This document shows, in pieces, positions 1-7,404 of a stretch of 47,125 bases of DNA. The DNA comes from Candidatus Bipolaricaulota bacterium (GTDB lineage Bacteria > Bipolaricaulota > Bipolaricaulia > UBA7950 > UBA9294). A program made the translations under genes and the position numbers. Where the stretch lies: positions 1 through 47,125 of the forward strand of contig JANQEA010000041.1 in the NCBI GenBank assembly GCA_028278555.1, read 5' to 3'. Every line of letters starts with the position of its first letter. The stretch's first letter is position 1. The notes below the pieces were generated by a model. It ran no database searches. It was not told where the DNA came from and worked only from the letters and a program-made list of their open reading frames with translations.

Positions 1-300
1 GTCGAAGCGGTGGTCGACTTCCAACAGCTCCAGATGTCTCCGTTGGTGTCGACGGCCCAGACCTGGAGGCGACCGTCGGAGAGCGGTGCGGCGGCGACCC
101 TGGCCGTCTTGAATGATGGTGCAGTGGGAGTCCAACTCTTCGTCCACGCGGACCACGGCGAGGTCGAAGCGGTGGTCGACTTCCAACAGCTCCAGATGTC
201 ACCGTTGGTGTCGGCAGCCCAGACCTGGAGGCGACCGTCGGAGAGTGGAGCGGCTGCCGCCCAGACCGTCTGGAACGGTGGATCGGACGGCGTCCAATGG
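1..300. repeat. 162-bp tandem repeat inside the propeller gene
   Basis: The unit beginning at base 1 recurs at base 163 (period 162 bp, 54 codons). The first ~95 bases of the two copies differ at only a few positions, then similarity drops. The period is an exact multiple of three, so the frame is kept. A third, protein-level copy lies at the gene's 5' end. Confidence 0.85.
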
Positions 301-437
301 TCGGTGTCCGGAGTCCATGCCCGATAGCGGAAGGTGTACTCCCAGCAACTCCACAGGGATTGATTCGATCGGGTGGTCCAGAACTGCAATCGCTTGTCGC
401 TCAGCGGTGCAGCGAGAACCTGCGATGCCAGCTTCAT
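1..437 (-). CDS. PLL-like beta-propeller/lectin repeat protein (C-terminus beyond window edge)
   Basis: The reading frame starts at ATG 437 after a strong AAGGAGG and runs off the left edge, so 145 codons are visible. After a short N-terminus with no clear signal peptide it shows about 2.7 copies of a 54-residue repeat: A-P-L-S-D-G-R-L-Q-V-W-A-x-D-T-N-G-D-I-W-S-C-W-K, followed by a W-S-A-W stretch. The DGRLxV...DGxxW pattern with W-x-x-W spacing resembles PLL-like (DUF346) propellers, which bind sugars in lectins; that assignment is by pattern only. Copies 2 and 3 are nearly identical at DNA level while copy 1 is divergent, suggesting recent duplication. It has its own promoter and an inverted repeat in the leader. 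Opposite-strand frames look like shadows. Confidence 0.65.
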   Translation of the reverse strand, partial: MKLASQVLAAPLSDKRLQFWTTRSNQSLWSCWEYTFRYRAWTPDTDHWTPSDPPFQTVWAAAAPLSDGRLQVWAADTNGDIWSCWKSTTASTSPWSAWTKSWTPTAPSFKTARVAAAPLSDGRLQVWAVDTNGDIWSCWKSTTAS

Positions 438-447
438 AGCGCCTCCT

Positions 448-464
448 TTGTGAGCGGGTCACAA
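448..464. promoter_or_regulatory. Inverted repeat TTGTGA-GCGGG-TCACAA, possible operator
   Basis: Perfect 6-bp arms with a 5-bp spacer, between the predicted -10 box (480-485) and the Shine-Dalgarno of the minus-strand propeller gene, at roughly +9 to +25 of the transcript. The half-site TGTGA is like CRP/FNR-family sites, but the spacer is 5 instead of 6 bp, so the regulator is unknown. It could also act as an RNA hairpin next to the ribosome site. Confidence 0.45.
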
Positions 465-479
465 GCGCGATCCGAAAGG

Positions 480-508
480 ACTCTACGGAGAATGGAAAGA
501 TATGTCAA
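480..508 (-). promoter_or_regulatory. Sigma-70-like promoter of the propeller gene
   Basis: On the minus strand TTGACA (508-503) is followed after 17 bp by TAGAGT (485-480). The perfect -35 box and ideal spacing make this one of the clearest promoters in the window. Expected transcription start is near 473, leaving a ~36-nt leader that contains the inverted repeat at 448-464. Confidence 0.7.
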
Positions 509-564
509 AACATGAGGTTCTAAGGTTTCTGGCGGATTGAGGGTGAACGTCCTCGGAACGATCA

Positions 565-593
565 TGGACTTGTCGTAGGCGCTTCGCTACTCT
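565..593 (+). promoter_or_regulatory. Promoter TGGACT-17-TACTCT for the membrane protein gene
   Basis: Boxes at 565-570 and 588-593 with a 17-bp spacer place the transcript start near 600 and give a ~30-nt leader with the Shine-Dalgarno of the gene at 631. Each box matches consensus at four or five positions. Confidence 0.45.
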
Positions 594-630
594 GTCCCGC
601 CGATTCGTACACATGGGGAGGAGGGTCCGG

Positions 631-1353
631 ATGGCATACTCGCCGATTCTTGCCGTAGCGACGGCGGCGTTTGAGATTTGCGTTGCCGGTTGGGCGTTGG
701 GAGGCCTTCGAAGGTCCTCGAGGAGCCGAAGGGTCATCGGCGCGACGAGTGCGATTCTGTTGTTCCTCGCCGGCTATCAGATCACGGAGGTCGCGATCTG
801 CGCCGACGTGGCCACCGCCGGCTTCCTTCCTCGATTGGCGTTTCTCATCGTCACGTGGCTTCCGGCTCTCGGGCTGCTGCTGGTCGCGCAGCTCCGTCGT
901 CCCCGGTCTCGAACGTCCTACGCGACGGCGTACGGGATGCTCGCTGCGTCGGCCGGTCTCGTCGGTTGGATCCTCGTCGATCGATCGTTCGCCACGGCGT
1001 CGGTCTGCAACGCCGTCTACGCACATTACGCGCATGTGATGCCCCGCTTCCTCGTTTACGCGTGGTACTACTGGCTCGGTCTGGCGGGGATGGCCATCTT
1101 CTCGGCGTACGGCGCGATGGCATGCACGGATGGCCGAAGAAAGCAGCAGCTTGCGCTTCTCTGCGGCGGAACGCTGGCGTTCACAATCCCGTCGCTCGCG
1201 CTGTCGTGGATCGTGCCGGCGACGCGGGGCGCCCTCCCGTCGATCCTCTGTCACTTCGCGCTCCTGCTCGCGATCTGTCTCTCCCGCCTGGTCTATCTCG
1301 AGCGGAGACCGATCGTCGAGGCGAACGAGACACCCATCTCGCAGGCCGGCTGA
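631..1353 (+). CDS. Polytopic membrane protein of unknown function, ~7 TM
   Basis: A 240-residue, strongly hydrophobic protein with about seven membrane segments separated by short arginine-rich loops (SRSRR, RRPRSR, DGRRK), which would face the cytoplasm by the positive-inside rule. The start at 631 is preferred over an in-frame ATG at 613 because GGAGGAGG lies 5-6 bases upstream of 631 and overlaps the first ATG. The seven-helix layout is like stand-alone versions of N-terminal sensory domains of some kinases, but no catalytic domain follows and I do not recognise a family. It stands alone between its promoter and the promoter of the next gene. Confidence 0.75.
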   Translation: MAYSPILAVATAAFEICVAGWALGGLRRSSRSRRVIGATSAILLFLAGYQITEVAICADVATAGFLPRLAFLIVTWLPALGLLLVAQLRRPRSRTSYATAYGMLAASAGLVGWILVDRSFATASVCNAVYAHYAHVMPRFLVYAWYYWLGLAGMAIFSAYGAMACTDGRRKQQLALLCGGTLAFTIPSLALSWIVPATRGALPSILCHFALLLAICLSRLVYLERRPIVEANETPISQAG

Positions 1354-1399
1354 GGCCGATCTGTCAGGATCGGATCGCACAAGATGGGCGGCGGGGCGA

Positions 1400-1428
1400 T
1401 TGCTGTTCGGCAGAGTCTCTGCTACGAT
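1400..1428 (+). promoter_or_regulatory. Promoter TTGCTG-17-TACGAT for the sugar dehydrogenase gene
   Basis: TTGCTG at 1400-1405 and TACGAT at 1423-1428, spacer 17 bp. Transcription would begin near 1435, giving a ~68-nt leader. The leader ends in an inverted repeat CGAGCG/CGCTCG (1469-1490) directly before the ribosome site GGAGGAG at 1491, which could modulate translation. Confidence 0.6.
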
Positions 1429-1502
1429 GTCGTGGTTCCTAGGAGACACGACGGAACGGCGTTGCGGGCGAGCGAGAACCCGGACGCTCGGGAGGAGACC
1501 GA

Positions 1503-3146
1503 ATGACTGAGCAGTCGATTGCCCCGACGGGAGAGCAGTTCGACATCCCCGGGCCCGAGGCACACGCGTCCGAGTTCGCGAGAGTCCGCGGATTGGCCGA
1601 AGCGGCCCTTGAGCGAGGACAGGAGATCGTGGTCGTCATGGGCCTTGGCTTCGTGGGAGCCGTCATGGCGGCGATCGTCGCGGACTCCGAGGACTCCAAC
1701 AGCGGGCGACCAGCGAAGTTCGTGATCGGCTGTCAGCGGCCGAGCCGCCGCAGCTACTGGAAGGTTCCGGTCCTCAACCGAGGGGAGTCACCGGTGAAGA
1801 GCGAGGATCCGGAAGTCAACCGGCTGATCGCGCGATGCGTCAAGGAGAAGGAGACGCTGACAGCCACCTACGTCAGCGAGTGTCTCTCCCTCGCCGATTG
1901 CGTCGTCGTCGACGTGCAGTGCGATTACATCAAGTCGGAGCTCGGGGACATGCGATCCGGGGAGTGCGACATGAGGGCGCTGGAGGCGACGCTGCGGACG
2001 ATCGGCGAACACGTACCGGCGGATTGCCTCGTCCTGATCGAAACGACCGTTGCCCCCGGAACGACGGAATTCGTCGCCTATCCGATCATGAAGGAAGAGT
2101 TTGCGAAACGGGGGATCACCTCCGAACCGGTCCTCGCACACAGCTTCGAGCGTGTTATGCCTGGAAGGCACTACGTCTCGTCGATCAGGAACTTCTGGAG
2201 GGTCTGCGCCGGCTGCACCGACTACGCTCGCGAGCGGGTCGAGCGATTCCTTCGCGAGGTGCTCAACACGGAGGAGTTCCCGCTGACGGTCATGGACCGA
2301 CCGATCGAGTCCGAGACGACCAAGATCGTCGAGAACACATACCGCGCGACGATCCTCGCATTGCTCGACGAGTGGAGTCTGTTCGCCGAGAGAAATGGCG
2401 TCGACCTCGTAAAGGTCATCCGGGCGATCCGGATGCGCCCAACGCACAGCAACATCATGTTCCCAGGCCCTGGTATCGGCGGGTACTGCCTTCCGAAGGA
2501 CGGCGGGCTCGGCTACTGGGCATATCGACGTGTGCTCGGCTTCGCCGACGGCGAGAATGTCTTTCGAATCACCCCGCTGGCGATCGACATCAACGACACG
2601 CGCGGGCTCCACGTTGCGGAGCTCGCGCGTGAGGCGCTCCGGGAGCTTGGCGGACACATCGCCGGCGCCAAGGTCCTCGTCTGCGGCGCGAGCTACCGGC
2701 AGGACGTCGGCGACACCCGCTACAGCGGTTCAGAGGTCGTCGTTCGCAAGCTCGCGGAGATGCGCGCAGAGCTTCGGGTTCACGATCCGTACGTGGAGCA
2801 CTGGGACGAGTTCAAGAACCAGGACGCGTACATGGAAGAAGGGAGTTCCCTGGCGCGGTTCTTCACGAATCAGACCCACCTGCGGAATCTGACTGTCGAG
2901 CGCGATCTAGCTCGTGCCGTCTCCGGGGTCGATGCGGTCATACTCGCCGTTCCGCACGATGCGTACACCGATCTCGAGCCGGATGAAGTCGTCTCTTGGG
3001 CGGGAGGTCCCCTGGCTGTGATCGACTGCTTCGGGATCCTCGACGACGATCGGATTCGTCGCTACTTCGAGCTCGGATGCGAGGTCAAGGCGCTCGGTCG
3101 GGGACACGTTCGCCGGCTCAAGGAAGACGTTCGCCGATCGACGTAA
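1503..3146 (+). CDS. UDP-glucose/GDP-mannose dehydrogenase family protein
   Basis: Predicted NAD-dependent nucleotide-sugar 6-dehydrogenase, oxidising UDP- or GDP-sugars to uronates for surface polysaccharide. A Rossmann motif GLGFVG is at residues 47-52. The central domain carries the ETTVAPGTT stretch. The catalytic block GPGIGGYCLPKDGG has the nucleophile Cys329 (family form GxGxGGxCxPKD). A C-terminal NAD/sugar domain begins near residue 370 with VLVCGASYRQDVGDTR. At 547 residues it exceeds the usual ~430-450: there is a ~40-residue N-terminal extension and extra sequence around 60-90 and 420-450. GGAGGAG precedes the ATG. No glycosyltransferase genes are adjacent, so substrate and end product are unknown. 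Confidence 0.88.
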   Translation: MTEQSIAPTGEQFDIPGPEAHASEFARVRGLAEAALERGQEIVVVMGLGFVGAVMAAIVADSEDSNSGRPAKFVIGCQRPSRRSYWKVPVLNRGESPVKSEDPEVNRLIARCVKEKETLTATYVSECLSLADCVVVDVQCDYIKSELGDMRSGECDMRALEATLRTIGEHVPADCLVLIETTVAPGTTEFVAYPIMKEEFAKRGITSEPVLAHSFERVMPGRHYVSSIRNFWRVCAGCTDYARERVERFLREVLNTEEFPLTVMDRPIESETTKIVENTYRATILALLDEWSLFAERNGVDLVKVIRAIRMRPTHSNIMFPGPGIGGYCLPKDGGLGYWAYRRVLGFADGENVFRITPLAIDINDTRGLHVAELAREALRELGGHIAGAKVLVCGASYRQDVGDTRYSGSEVVVRKLAEMRAELRVHDPYVEHWDEFKNQDAYMEEGSSLARFFTNQTHLRNLTVERDLARAVSGVDAVILAVPHDAYTDLEPDEVVSWAGGPLAVIDCFGILDDDRIRRYFELGCEVKALGRGHVRRLKEDVRRST

Positions 3147-3173
3147 AACGTCGCCGGGAATCGGAGCGGTATC

Positions 3174-3590
3174 CTACTTCGGATTGAAGACGAGCGGTTC
3201 CTTCCCTGCTCGCTTCCGAATCCAGTCGATCGAATCGATCACCCCGCGGCGGGTGACGACCCATCGCTGCAACCGGAACTTGCCCGGGAAGTCGAGCAAA
3301 GCGACGGCAATCAGAAGGGTGAGAAGGCCCTGTCCGGGGAGGACCAACATCAGAACTCCCAGGATGAAGAAGGCGCCGCCGAGCATGTTCTTCGCGATCA
3401 CCCAGATCAGTCGGAAGACCGGTCGTTTGCGGATCCACTCGGAGTCCGCGCGGTGTGGATGCGCGAAGTAGTCGGCGGGGATTCGGATGACGAGCCAAGG
3501 AACCGCGACCATGGCGCCGAATAGCATCACGGCCGACGCGATGACGATCCACCAACCGGCCGCCTTGCTGAGGCCGATCCACTCAAGCAT
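3174..3590 (-). CDS. PGPGW-type membrane protein
   Basis: A 138-residue protein with an N-terminal pair of membrane segments (about 8-40), a polar link, then a hydrophobic hairpin containing LPGQGLLT, the position of the PGPGW signature of this small family of putative transmembrane proteins (PF09656). The C-terminus is basic (RRGVIDSIDWIRKRAGKE). Function is unknown in the family. GGAGGG lies 4-5 bases upstream of ATG 3590. It converges with the sugar dehydrogenase gene, whose stop is 27 bp away, and is probably transcribed from the promoter at 3716-3744. Confidence 0.75.
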   Translation of the reverse strand: MLEWIGLSKAAGWWIVIASAVMLFGAMVAVPWLVIRIPADYFAHPHRADSEWIRKRPVFRLIWVIAKNMLGGAFFILGVLMLVLPGQGLLTLLIAVALLDFPGKFRLQRWVVTRRGVIDSIDWIRKRAGKEPLVFNPK

Positions 3591-3708
3591 CGGGCCCTCC
3601 AGTGCAACGACGCCGGTGGTGGCATCGATCGGGCGCGAGTTGCCGCAGTCGGGTGTGGATCCAGCTTCGGGTCTGGCACTTCACCGTGTACTTTGACTTG
3701 CTGGTCAT
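3583..3708 (-). CDS. Possible 41-codon leaderless upstream ORF
   Basis: An ATG lies exactly 7 bp after the -10 box GATAAT, where a leaderless transcript would begin. The frame encodes MTSKSKYTVKCQTRSW..., is rich in basic and Cys/His residues, and stops 3 bases past the start codon of the PGPGW gene, so ribosomes finishing it would be at that gene's start. The composition is also what a random frame through this DNA could give. I would call it a candidate leader peptide only. Confidence 0.25.
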   Translation of the reverse strand: MTSKSKYTVKCQTRSWIHTRLRQLAPDRCHHRRRCTGGPDA

Positions 3709-3715
3709 GCGAGCG

Positions 3716-3744
3716 ATTATCGAACGACCGCGAAGCAGCCGCAA
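3716..3744 (-). promoter_or_regulatory. Promoter TTGCGG-17-GATAAT for the PGPGW gene
   Basis: On the minus strand TTGCGG (3744-3739) and GATAAT (3721-3716) are 17 bp apart. The start point would be near 3708, the A of an ATG, and the leader to the PGPGW gene would be ~118 nt. Confidence 0.55.
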
Positions 3745-3902
3745 TCGGCGCGGCTGCCTTGTCGTCCACGACACGCTGGCCGATTCGTGGTCCTTTCGGT
3801 ATCGTCGAGCCCCCGGAGACGAGACGGCGGCTCCTAAGACCAAGAACCCAGGGTGATCGACACGCGAGACCGTCTCCGAGGCGGAAGAAGGAGGGAGATC
3901 CG

Positions 3903-4316
3903 ATGGTCCTTCGACAACGACAAGCAGTGTCGGATGAGGAACGTGTGCAGCACGTGCTGGAGGATGTCTACGTCCGCGACATGTACATGAAGGAGTCTCG
4001 CGCGGCGCTCTCCCGGGAGTTCGACGACGTCTTTCACATGCTCGTGCCCGAGTTCGACGGAAGGACCAACGAACCGGTGTCTCTCCGGTGGGATGGGTTG
4101 GACGAAATGCGGGCGAACCATCCGAAGGCCGTCTTCCCGGAGACGCGGTTCGAGTTCCCGCTGATCGACGTGATCGGACACGCCGCCATCGCACGCGTCG
4201 ATGTCTATCGCGGCGACAGCCACGTCTACTCCGACTACGTCTCACTCTACTGCGTTCAGGGGGAATGGCGTCTGGTCAGCAAGGTCTATCACGCCCATCT
4301 GATCCCGACGCCGTAG
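3903..4316 (+). CDS. NTF2-like (SnoaL/lumazine-binding-like) small protein, copy 1
   Basis: A 137-residue protein with the profile of the NTF2-like cone fold: an N-terminal helical part (EERVQHVLEDVYVRDMYMK), then alternating strands ending in a hydrophobic strand with GEWRLVSKVYH, typical of 'putative lumazine-binding' SnoaL-like proteins. Such proteins often have no known ligand. The start was placed at 3903 because GGAGGGAG sits 5-6 bases upstream; earlier in-frame codons lack a site. It is a paralogue of the gene at 4531: both share xFPLIDVxGxAAxARxxxYRG and the W-x-x-V-S-K-x-Y end. The terminator at 4394-4425 separates the two. Confidence 0.75.
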   Translation: MVLRQRQAVSDEERVQHVLEDVYVRDMYMKESRAALSREFDDVFHMLVPEFDGRTNEPVSLRWDGLDEMRANHPKAVFPETRFEFPLIDVIGHAAIARVDVYRGDSHVYSDYVSLYCVQGEWRLVSKVYHAHLIPTP

Positions 4317-4393
4317 CCCGGCTCCCTTGAAAGCCGGTTGACCGGCGAGTAGACTTCCACCGTTTCCAGGGACTTCGAGTCCCGAACAGACTG

Positions 4394-4425
4394 AAGACAG
4401 ATCGCGAATGCGGCTGTCTTTTTTT
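4394..4425 (+). terminator. Rho-independent terminator after NTF2-like copy 1
   Basis: AAGACAG (4394-4400) pairs with CTGTCTT (4414-4420), with an inner CGC/GCG pairing around a GAAT loop, and is followed by a run of seven T (4419-4425). The textbook layout places the end of the first NTF2-like transcript here. Confidence 0.85.
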
Positions 4426-4453
4426 GTTTGCGACTCGCAGATCCTTGTCGGCT

Positions 4454-4470
4454 GCTCGCCGAGGGCGAGC
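4454..4470. repeat. Perfect inverted repeat GCTCGCC-GAG-GGCGAGC in the leader of NTF2-like copy 2
   Basis: Seven-base arms with a 3-base loop, about 60 bases upstream of the start at 4531 and downstream of the terminator. There is no T tract, so it is not a terminator by itself. A protein site or an RNA structure are both possible. Confidence 0.45.
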
Positions 4471-4530
4471 GACGATGCGTGGGGTGAAGGTCGACCCGGC
4501 GCGCACAAATCACTTCAGGAGGTGGATGGC

Positions 4531-4908
4531 ATGGGCGATCGCGACGACATCCGTCAGGTTATCGAACGGGCGTACATCGAGGGGATCCATCGGGATCAGG
4601 ACGACGAGAAGGTGAACGCGGGCTTTCACCCGGAGTTCCGGATGCTGGTCCGTCAGGGAACGGAGATCGCGAAGGTCGATCCCGGAACCTTCCTCACGAA
4701 GGTAAAGGAGCGGCGCGTGTCCGATCCGGCGTTCTTCGAAGGGGAGCTGACGTACGAGCTTCCGCTGATCGACGTGGAAGGGGAGGCCGCCGTGGCGCGG
4801 ATCGAGCTCTACCGGGGAGGGAAGCATCTGTTCACCGACTACCAGCTGCTCTACAAGTTCGACGACGGCTGGAAGATCGTCAGCAAGACCTACCAGTCGC
4901 ATCAGTGA
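4531..4908 (+). CDS. NTF2-like (SnoaL/lumazine-binding-like) small protein, copy 2
   Basis: A 125-residue protein beginning MGDRDDIRQVIERAYIEG, with the same fold pattern as its neighbour: N-terminal helix, ELPLIDVEGEAAVARIELY in the middle and DDGWKIVSKTYQSHQ at the end. The start at 4531 follows AGGAGG by 8 bases; an ATG at 4526 is out of frame. It forms a tandem duplicate with the gene at 3903 (moderate identity, so not recent). Neither shows obvious catalytic residues. Binding or delivery of a small hydrophobic compound is a family-level guess. The gene ends just before a strong GC hairpin. Confidence 0.75.
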   Translation: MGDRDDIRQVIERAYIEGIHRDQDDEKVNAGFHPEFRMLVRQGTEIAKVDPGTFLTKVKERRVSDPAFFEGELTYELPLIDVEGEAAVARIELYRGGKHLFTDYQLLYKFDDGWKIVSKTYQSHQ

Positions 4909-4915
4909 AGCCGGT

Positions 4916-4940
4916 GGCCGGGGGGGATCGCCCCCCGGCC
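4916..4940 (+). terminator. Strong GC hairpin, probable terminator
   Basis: GGCCGGGGGG (4916-4925) and CCCCCCGGCC (4931-4940) form a 10-bp stem around a 5-base loop, starting 8 bases after the stop codon at 4908. The following bases are not T-rich, so termination may be partial or factor-assisted. Confidence 0.55.
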
Positions 4941-4969
4941 GCTGATCAATCGGTCACCGAGGAGCCAAT

Positions 4970-5647
4970 ATGAGTGCATCGAGTTCGAAGCGGATTCTGC
5001 TGATCACCGGGTCGGACGTTCTGAAGTACCAACTCCATCTTGTCCCGACTCGCTTCTACACTCTGTTGGAGGAGGCGAACGACGTTGTCTGGGATCATGC
5101 CGTGACTGCCGAAGCGGCACTCGCGGAGAACGCGTGCGGCGAGTATGACGCGCTGGTCTTCTTCTGCTTTTTCAGAAGCCTTTCCGAAGCGGCGATCGGT
5201 CATCTCCGTGCGTTCATGCAAGCGGGGAAGGGAATCCTCGTTGTCCACAGCGGGCTGGCCTCCTTCATGGAAACCGACATGTGGGCGCGTGAGGTTGTCG
5301 GTGTTCGGTACCACCACGCCGAGACGGCGGATCGACCGAAGACCGTTTCGACGTTGGATGTGGAGTTGGCCCTCCGGTCCGTCGGAGAGCATCCGATCAG
5401 CCGTGGGCTCGCGCCGTTCGATCTGGTGGACGAGGCGTACAAAGGTCTGGAGGTTGTCTCTACGACGACCCCGCTGTTCGAGACGGACCATCCGGCGAGT
5501 GACGGCCCGGTCGCCTGGATCGGGCCGAGCACGACCTGTCGGACCGTGGTTCTCGAACCGGGACACACCGCGGAGCCGTTCTCAAACCCGACCTATCGCG
5601 AGGTCGTCCATCGATCGTTGAACTGGGTCGCTCGGATCGAACGCTAG
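4970..5647 (+). CDS. ThuA-like domain protein
   Basis: A 225-residue protein resembling the ThuA/trehalose-utilisation fold (class I glutamine-amidotransferase-like, without the catalytic triad). It begins with a strand and RILLITGSDVLKYQLHLVPTR, continues with DALVFFCFFRSLS and GILVVHSGLASF, where Cys-His-Glu would be in true amidotransferases, and ends with PTYREVVHRSLNWV, similar to the terminal helix of ThuA proteins. GAGGAG precedes ATG by 6 bases. It opens a same-strand run with the hydroxyisobutyrate-dehydrogenase-like gene and the TauE transporter, which suggests sugar-acid or other small organic acid use, but the substrate cannot be told. Confidence 0.75.
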   Translation: MSASSSKRILLITGSDVLKYQLHLVPTRFYTLLEEANDVVWDHAVTAEAALAENACGEYDALVFFCFFRSLSEAAIGHLRAFMQAGKGILVVHSGLASFMETDMWAREVVGVRYHHAETADRPKTVSTLDVELALRSVGEHPISRGLAPFDLVDEAYKGLEVVSTTTPLFETDHPASDGPVAWIGPSTTCRTVVLEPGHTAEPFSNPTYREVVHRSLNWVARIER

Positions 5648-5715
5648 AACGAGCATTCCGCGGAGCAGGACTTGAAGGCGCGAGCGCCGGTGGCGCCCGT
5701 GCCGAGGAGGTGGGG

Positions 5716-6624
5716 ATGAAGACGATCGGGTTCATCGGATTGGGATTGATGGGGAGTCGGATGGCGCGGCGGCTGCTCGATGCTGGCCATCGTCTGGTCG
5801 TGACGAACCGAACGGCGGAGAAGGCGCGGCCGCTGCTCGATGCGGGGGCGGAGTGGGCCGACTCACCATCCGACGTGGCGAGACAGGCGGAGATCGTTTG
5901 GACGATGCTCTCGACCCCCGACGTGGTCGAGGAGCTCGCCTCCGGCGACGACGGGTTCCTTCCGCACATGGAGCGAGAGACGCTCTGGATCGACAGCTCG
6001 ACCGTCGATCCGTCCTGCTCGCATCGAATGGCTGCCGCGGCGAGCTCGCACGGCGTCCGATTCCTCGACGCCCCGGTCTCCGGGAGCACCGGAGCGGCCG
6101 AATCGGGCGACCTTCTCTTTCTCGTCGGGGGCGATCCGGAAGACCTCGAAGACATGAGCCCCCTGTTCGAGGCGGTCGGGCGGAAGACCCTCCACGTCGG
6201 CACGACCGGACAGGGGGCGGCCTTGAAGCTCGTCTTCAACCAGCTGCTCGGAACGACGTTCCTCGGAACCGCCGAAGCGATCGTGTTGGGCGAATCGCTC
6301 GGATTGGAACGCGAAGCCCTGTTCGAAGCACTCGAGGATTGCGGTGCGCTGCCGGCCGGACTTCGCACGAGGCTCCGCGCCGCGATCCGCGAGGGCACGC
6401 ATACTCCTGGCTTCCCGCTCCGGTGGATCGAGAAGGATCTCCGGCTGGCGTCGGAGGCTGCAGCCAGGGGAGGCGCGTCTCTTCCGATGACCGATGCGGC
6501 GAAATCGGTCTACGGAATGGCGCGGATCAACGGCTGGGGATCGAAGGGGATCGCGGCCGTCTTCGAGTTCCTTCGAGGGAGCCTTCCCAGTTCGGCAAGC
6601 GGAGAGACAGGAGGCGAACGATGA
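5716..6624 (+). CDS. NAD(P)-dependent 3-hydroxyisobutyrate dehydrogenase-family oxidoreductase
   Basis: A 302-residue beta-hydroxyacid dehydrogenase (also covering tartronate semialdehyde reductase and GLYR1-like enzymes). The N-terminal Rossmann motif is GFIGLGLMGSRMA (residues 4-16), the substrate loop is DAPVSGSTGAAESGDL, and the catalytic lysine is in GQGAALKLVFN, followed by the all-helical C-terminal domain. The start at 5716 has AGGAGG 5 bases upstream; a GTG at 5710 overlaps that site and is rejected. The stop overlaps the start of the TauE gene (ATGA), so the two are coupled. It probably reduces or oxidises a small hydroxy acid; which one is unknown. Confidence 0.88.
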   Translation: MKTIGFIGLGLMGSRMARRLLDAGHRLVVTNRTAEKARPLLDAGAEWADSPSDVARQAEIVWTMLSTPDVVEELASGDDGFLPHMERETLWIDSSTVDPSCSHRMAAAASSHGVRFLDAPVSGSTGAAESGDLLFLVGGDPEDLEDMSPLFEAVGRKTLHVGTTGQGAALKLVFNQLLGTTFLGTAEAIVLGESLGLEREALFEALEDCGALPAGLRTRLRAAIREGTHTPGFPLRWIEKDLRLASEAAARGGASLPMTDAAKSVYGMARINGWGSKGIAAVFEFLRGSLPSSASGETGGER

Positions 6625-7346
6625 CTGTGCAAACGCTGATTGCGGCCCTCGGAGTCCTCTTCCTGGCGTCGACCGTCCGGTCGGCGCTAGGATTCGGGAT
6701 GGGGATGGTCGCGATGCCGCTCCTCGGATTCCTGATCGACGTGAAGGAGGCGACGCCGACGCTCGTGCTCCTTGCGATGGGGATGTCGATCCTCATTATG
6801 GGACGCGATTGGCGGCAGGCGGATTGGAAGGCGCTTCGCTCGCTGATCGTCGGGTCCATCGTCGGGATTCCGCTTGGCGTCTTCCTGCTCGCCAAGGCGC
6901 CTCAGGAACCGATCGTCAAGGGCCTCGCGTGCGTCGTCATCCTGTTTGCGCTCTTCCGTCTCCTGTGGAGGCGTCCCCTGCCGATCCGTCCGAATCTGGG
7001 CTGGGATCTGGGATTGAGCTTCCTCAGTGGATCCCTCGGCGCGGCGTTCGGGATCGGCGGACCGCCGATCATTGCCTACGCCTCGCTCCGGGATTGGGAT
7101 CCACCGACCTTCCGCGCGACCCTGCACGGCCTGTCCTTGGCGACGGGAGCGTTCTCCCTCGCGGGCCACGGCGCGGCCGGTCTCTGGACGGCGGACGTCC
7201 TCCGCTTGGCCGCGTACGGCGTGCCAGCGATGCTCCTCGGGCTCATCCTCGGCCGAAGGCTGAATCGGGTGCTCGATCAGGCCAAGTTCCGGGCCGTCGT
7301 CTACGTCGTGTTGCTGATCCTCGGTGTTCTGCTCCTTGTGACGTAG
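6621..7346 (+). CDS. TauE/SafE-family membrane transporter
   Basis: A 241-residue, about eight-helix membrane protein made of two similar halves: RSALGFGMGMVAMPLLGFL near residues 20-40 and GSLGAAFGIGGPPIIAYASL near 135-160. These glycine-rich repeats are the signature of the TauE/SafE (DUF81) family, which moves sulfite, sulfonates or other organic anions. The start codon overlaps the preceding stop, with GGAGG upstream. Pairing with a hydroxyacid dehydrogenase suggests transport of the same or a related organic acid. Confidence 0.85.
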   Translation: MTVQTLIAALGVLFLASTVRSALGFGMGMVAMPLLGFLIDVKEATPTLVLLAMGMSILIMGRDWRQADWKALRSLIVGSIVGIPLGVFLLAKAPQEPIVKGLACVVILFALFRLLWRRPLPIRPNLGWDLGLSFLSGSLGAAFGIGGPPIIAYASLRDWDPPTFRATLHGLSLATGAFSLAGHGAAGLWTADVLRLAAYGVPAMLLGLILGRRLNRVLDQAKFRAVVYVVLLILGVLLLVT

Positions 7347-7404
7347 ATCGGGAGGGTGCGATTGGCTGGCGTCTCCGAGCGACATCCGCTATCGTCGGCG
7401 GACG

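Noticed and set aside
1..437. Tandem repeat region considered as a CRISPR array or satellite.
   Set aside because: The 162-bp period is in frame with a coding sequence that has a start, SD and promoter; no spacer-repeat pattern.
562..1563. Long minus-strand frame of 333 codons opposite the membrane protein gene.
   Set aside because: Arg/Pro/Asp-rich shadow translation; the plus-strand frame has membrane segments, an SD and a promoter.
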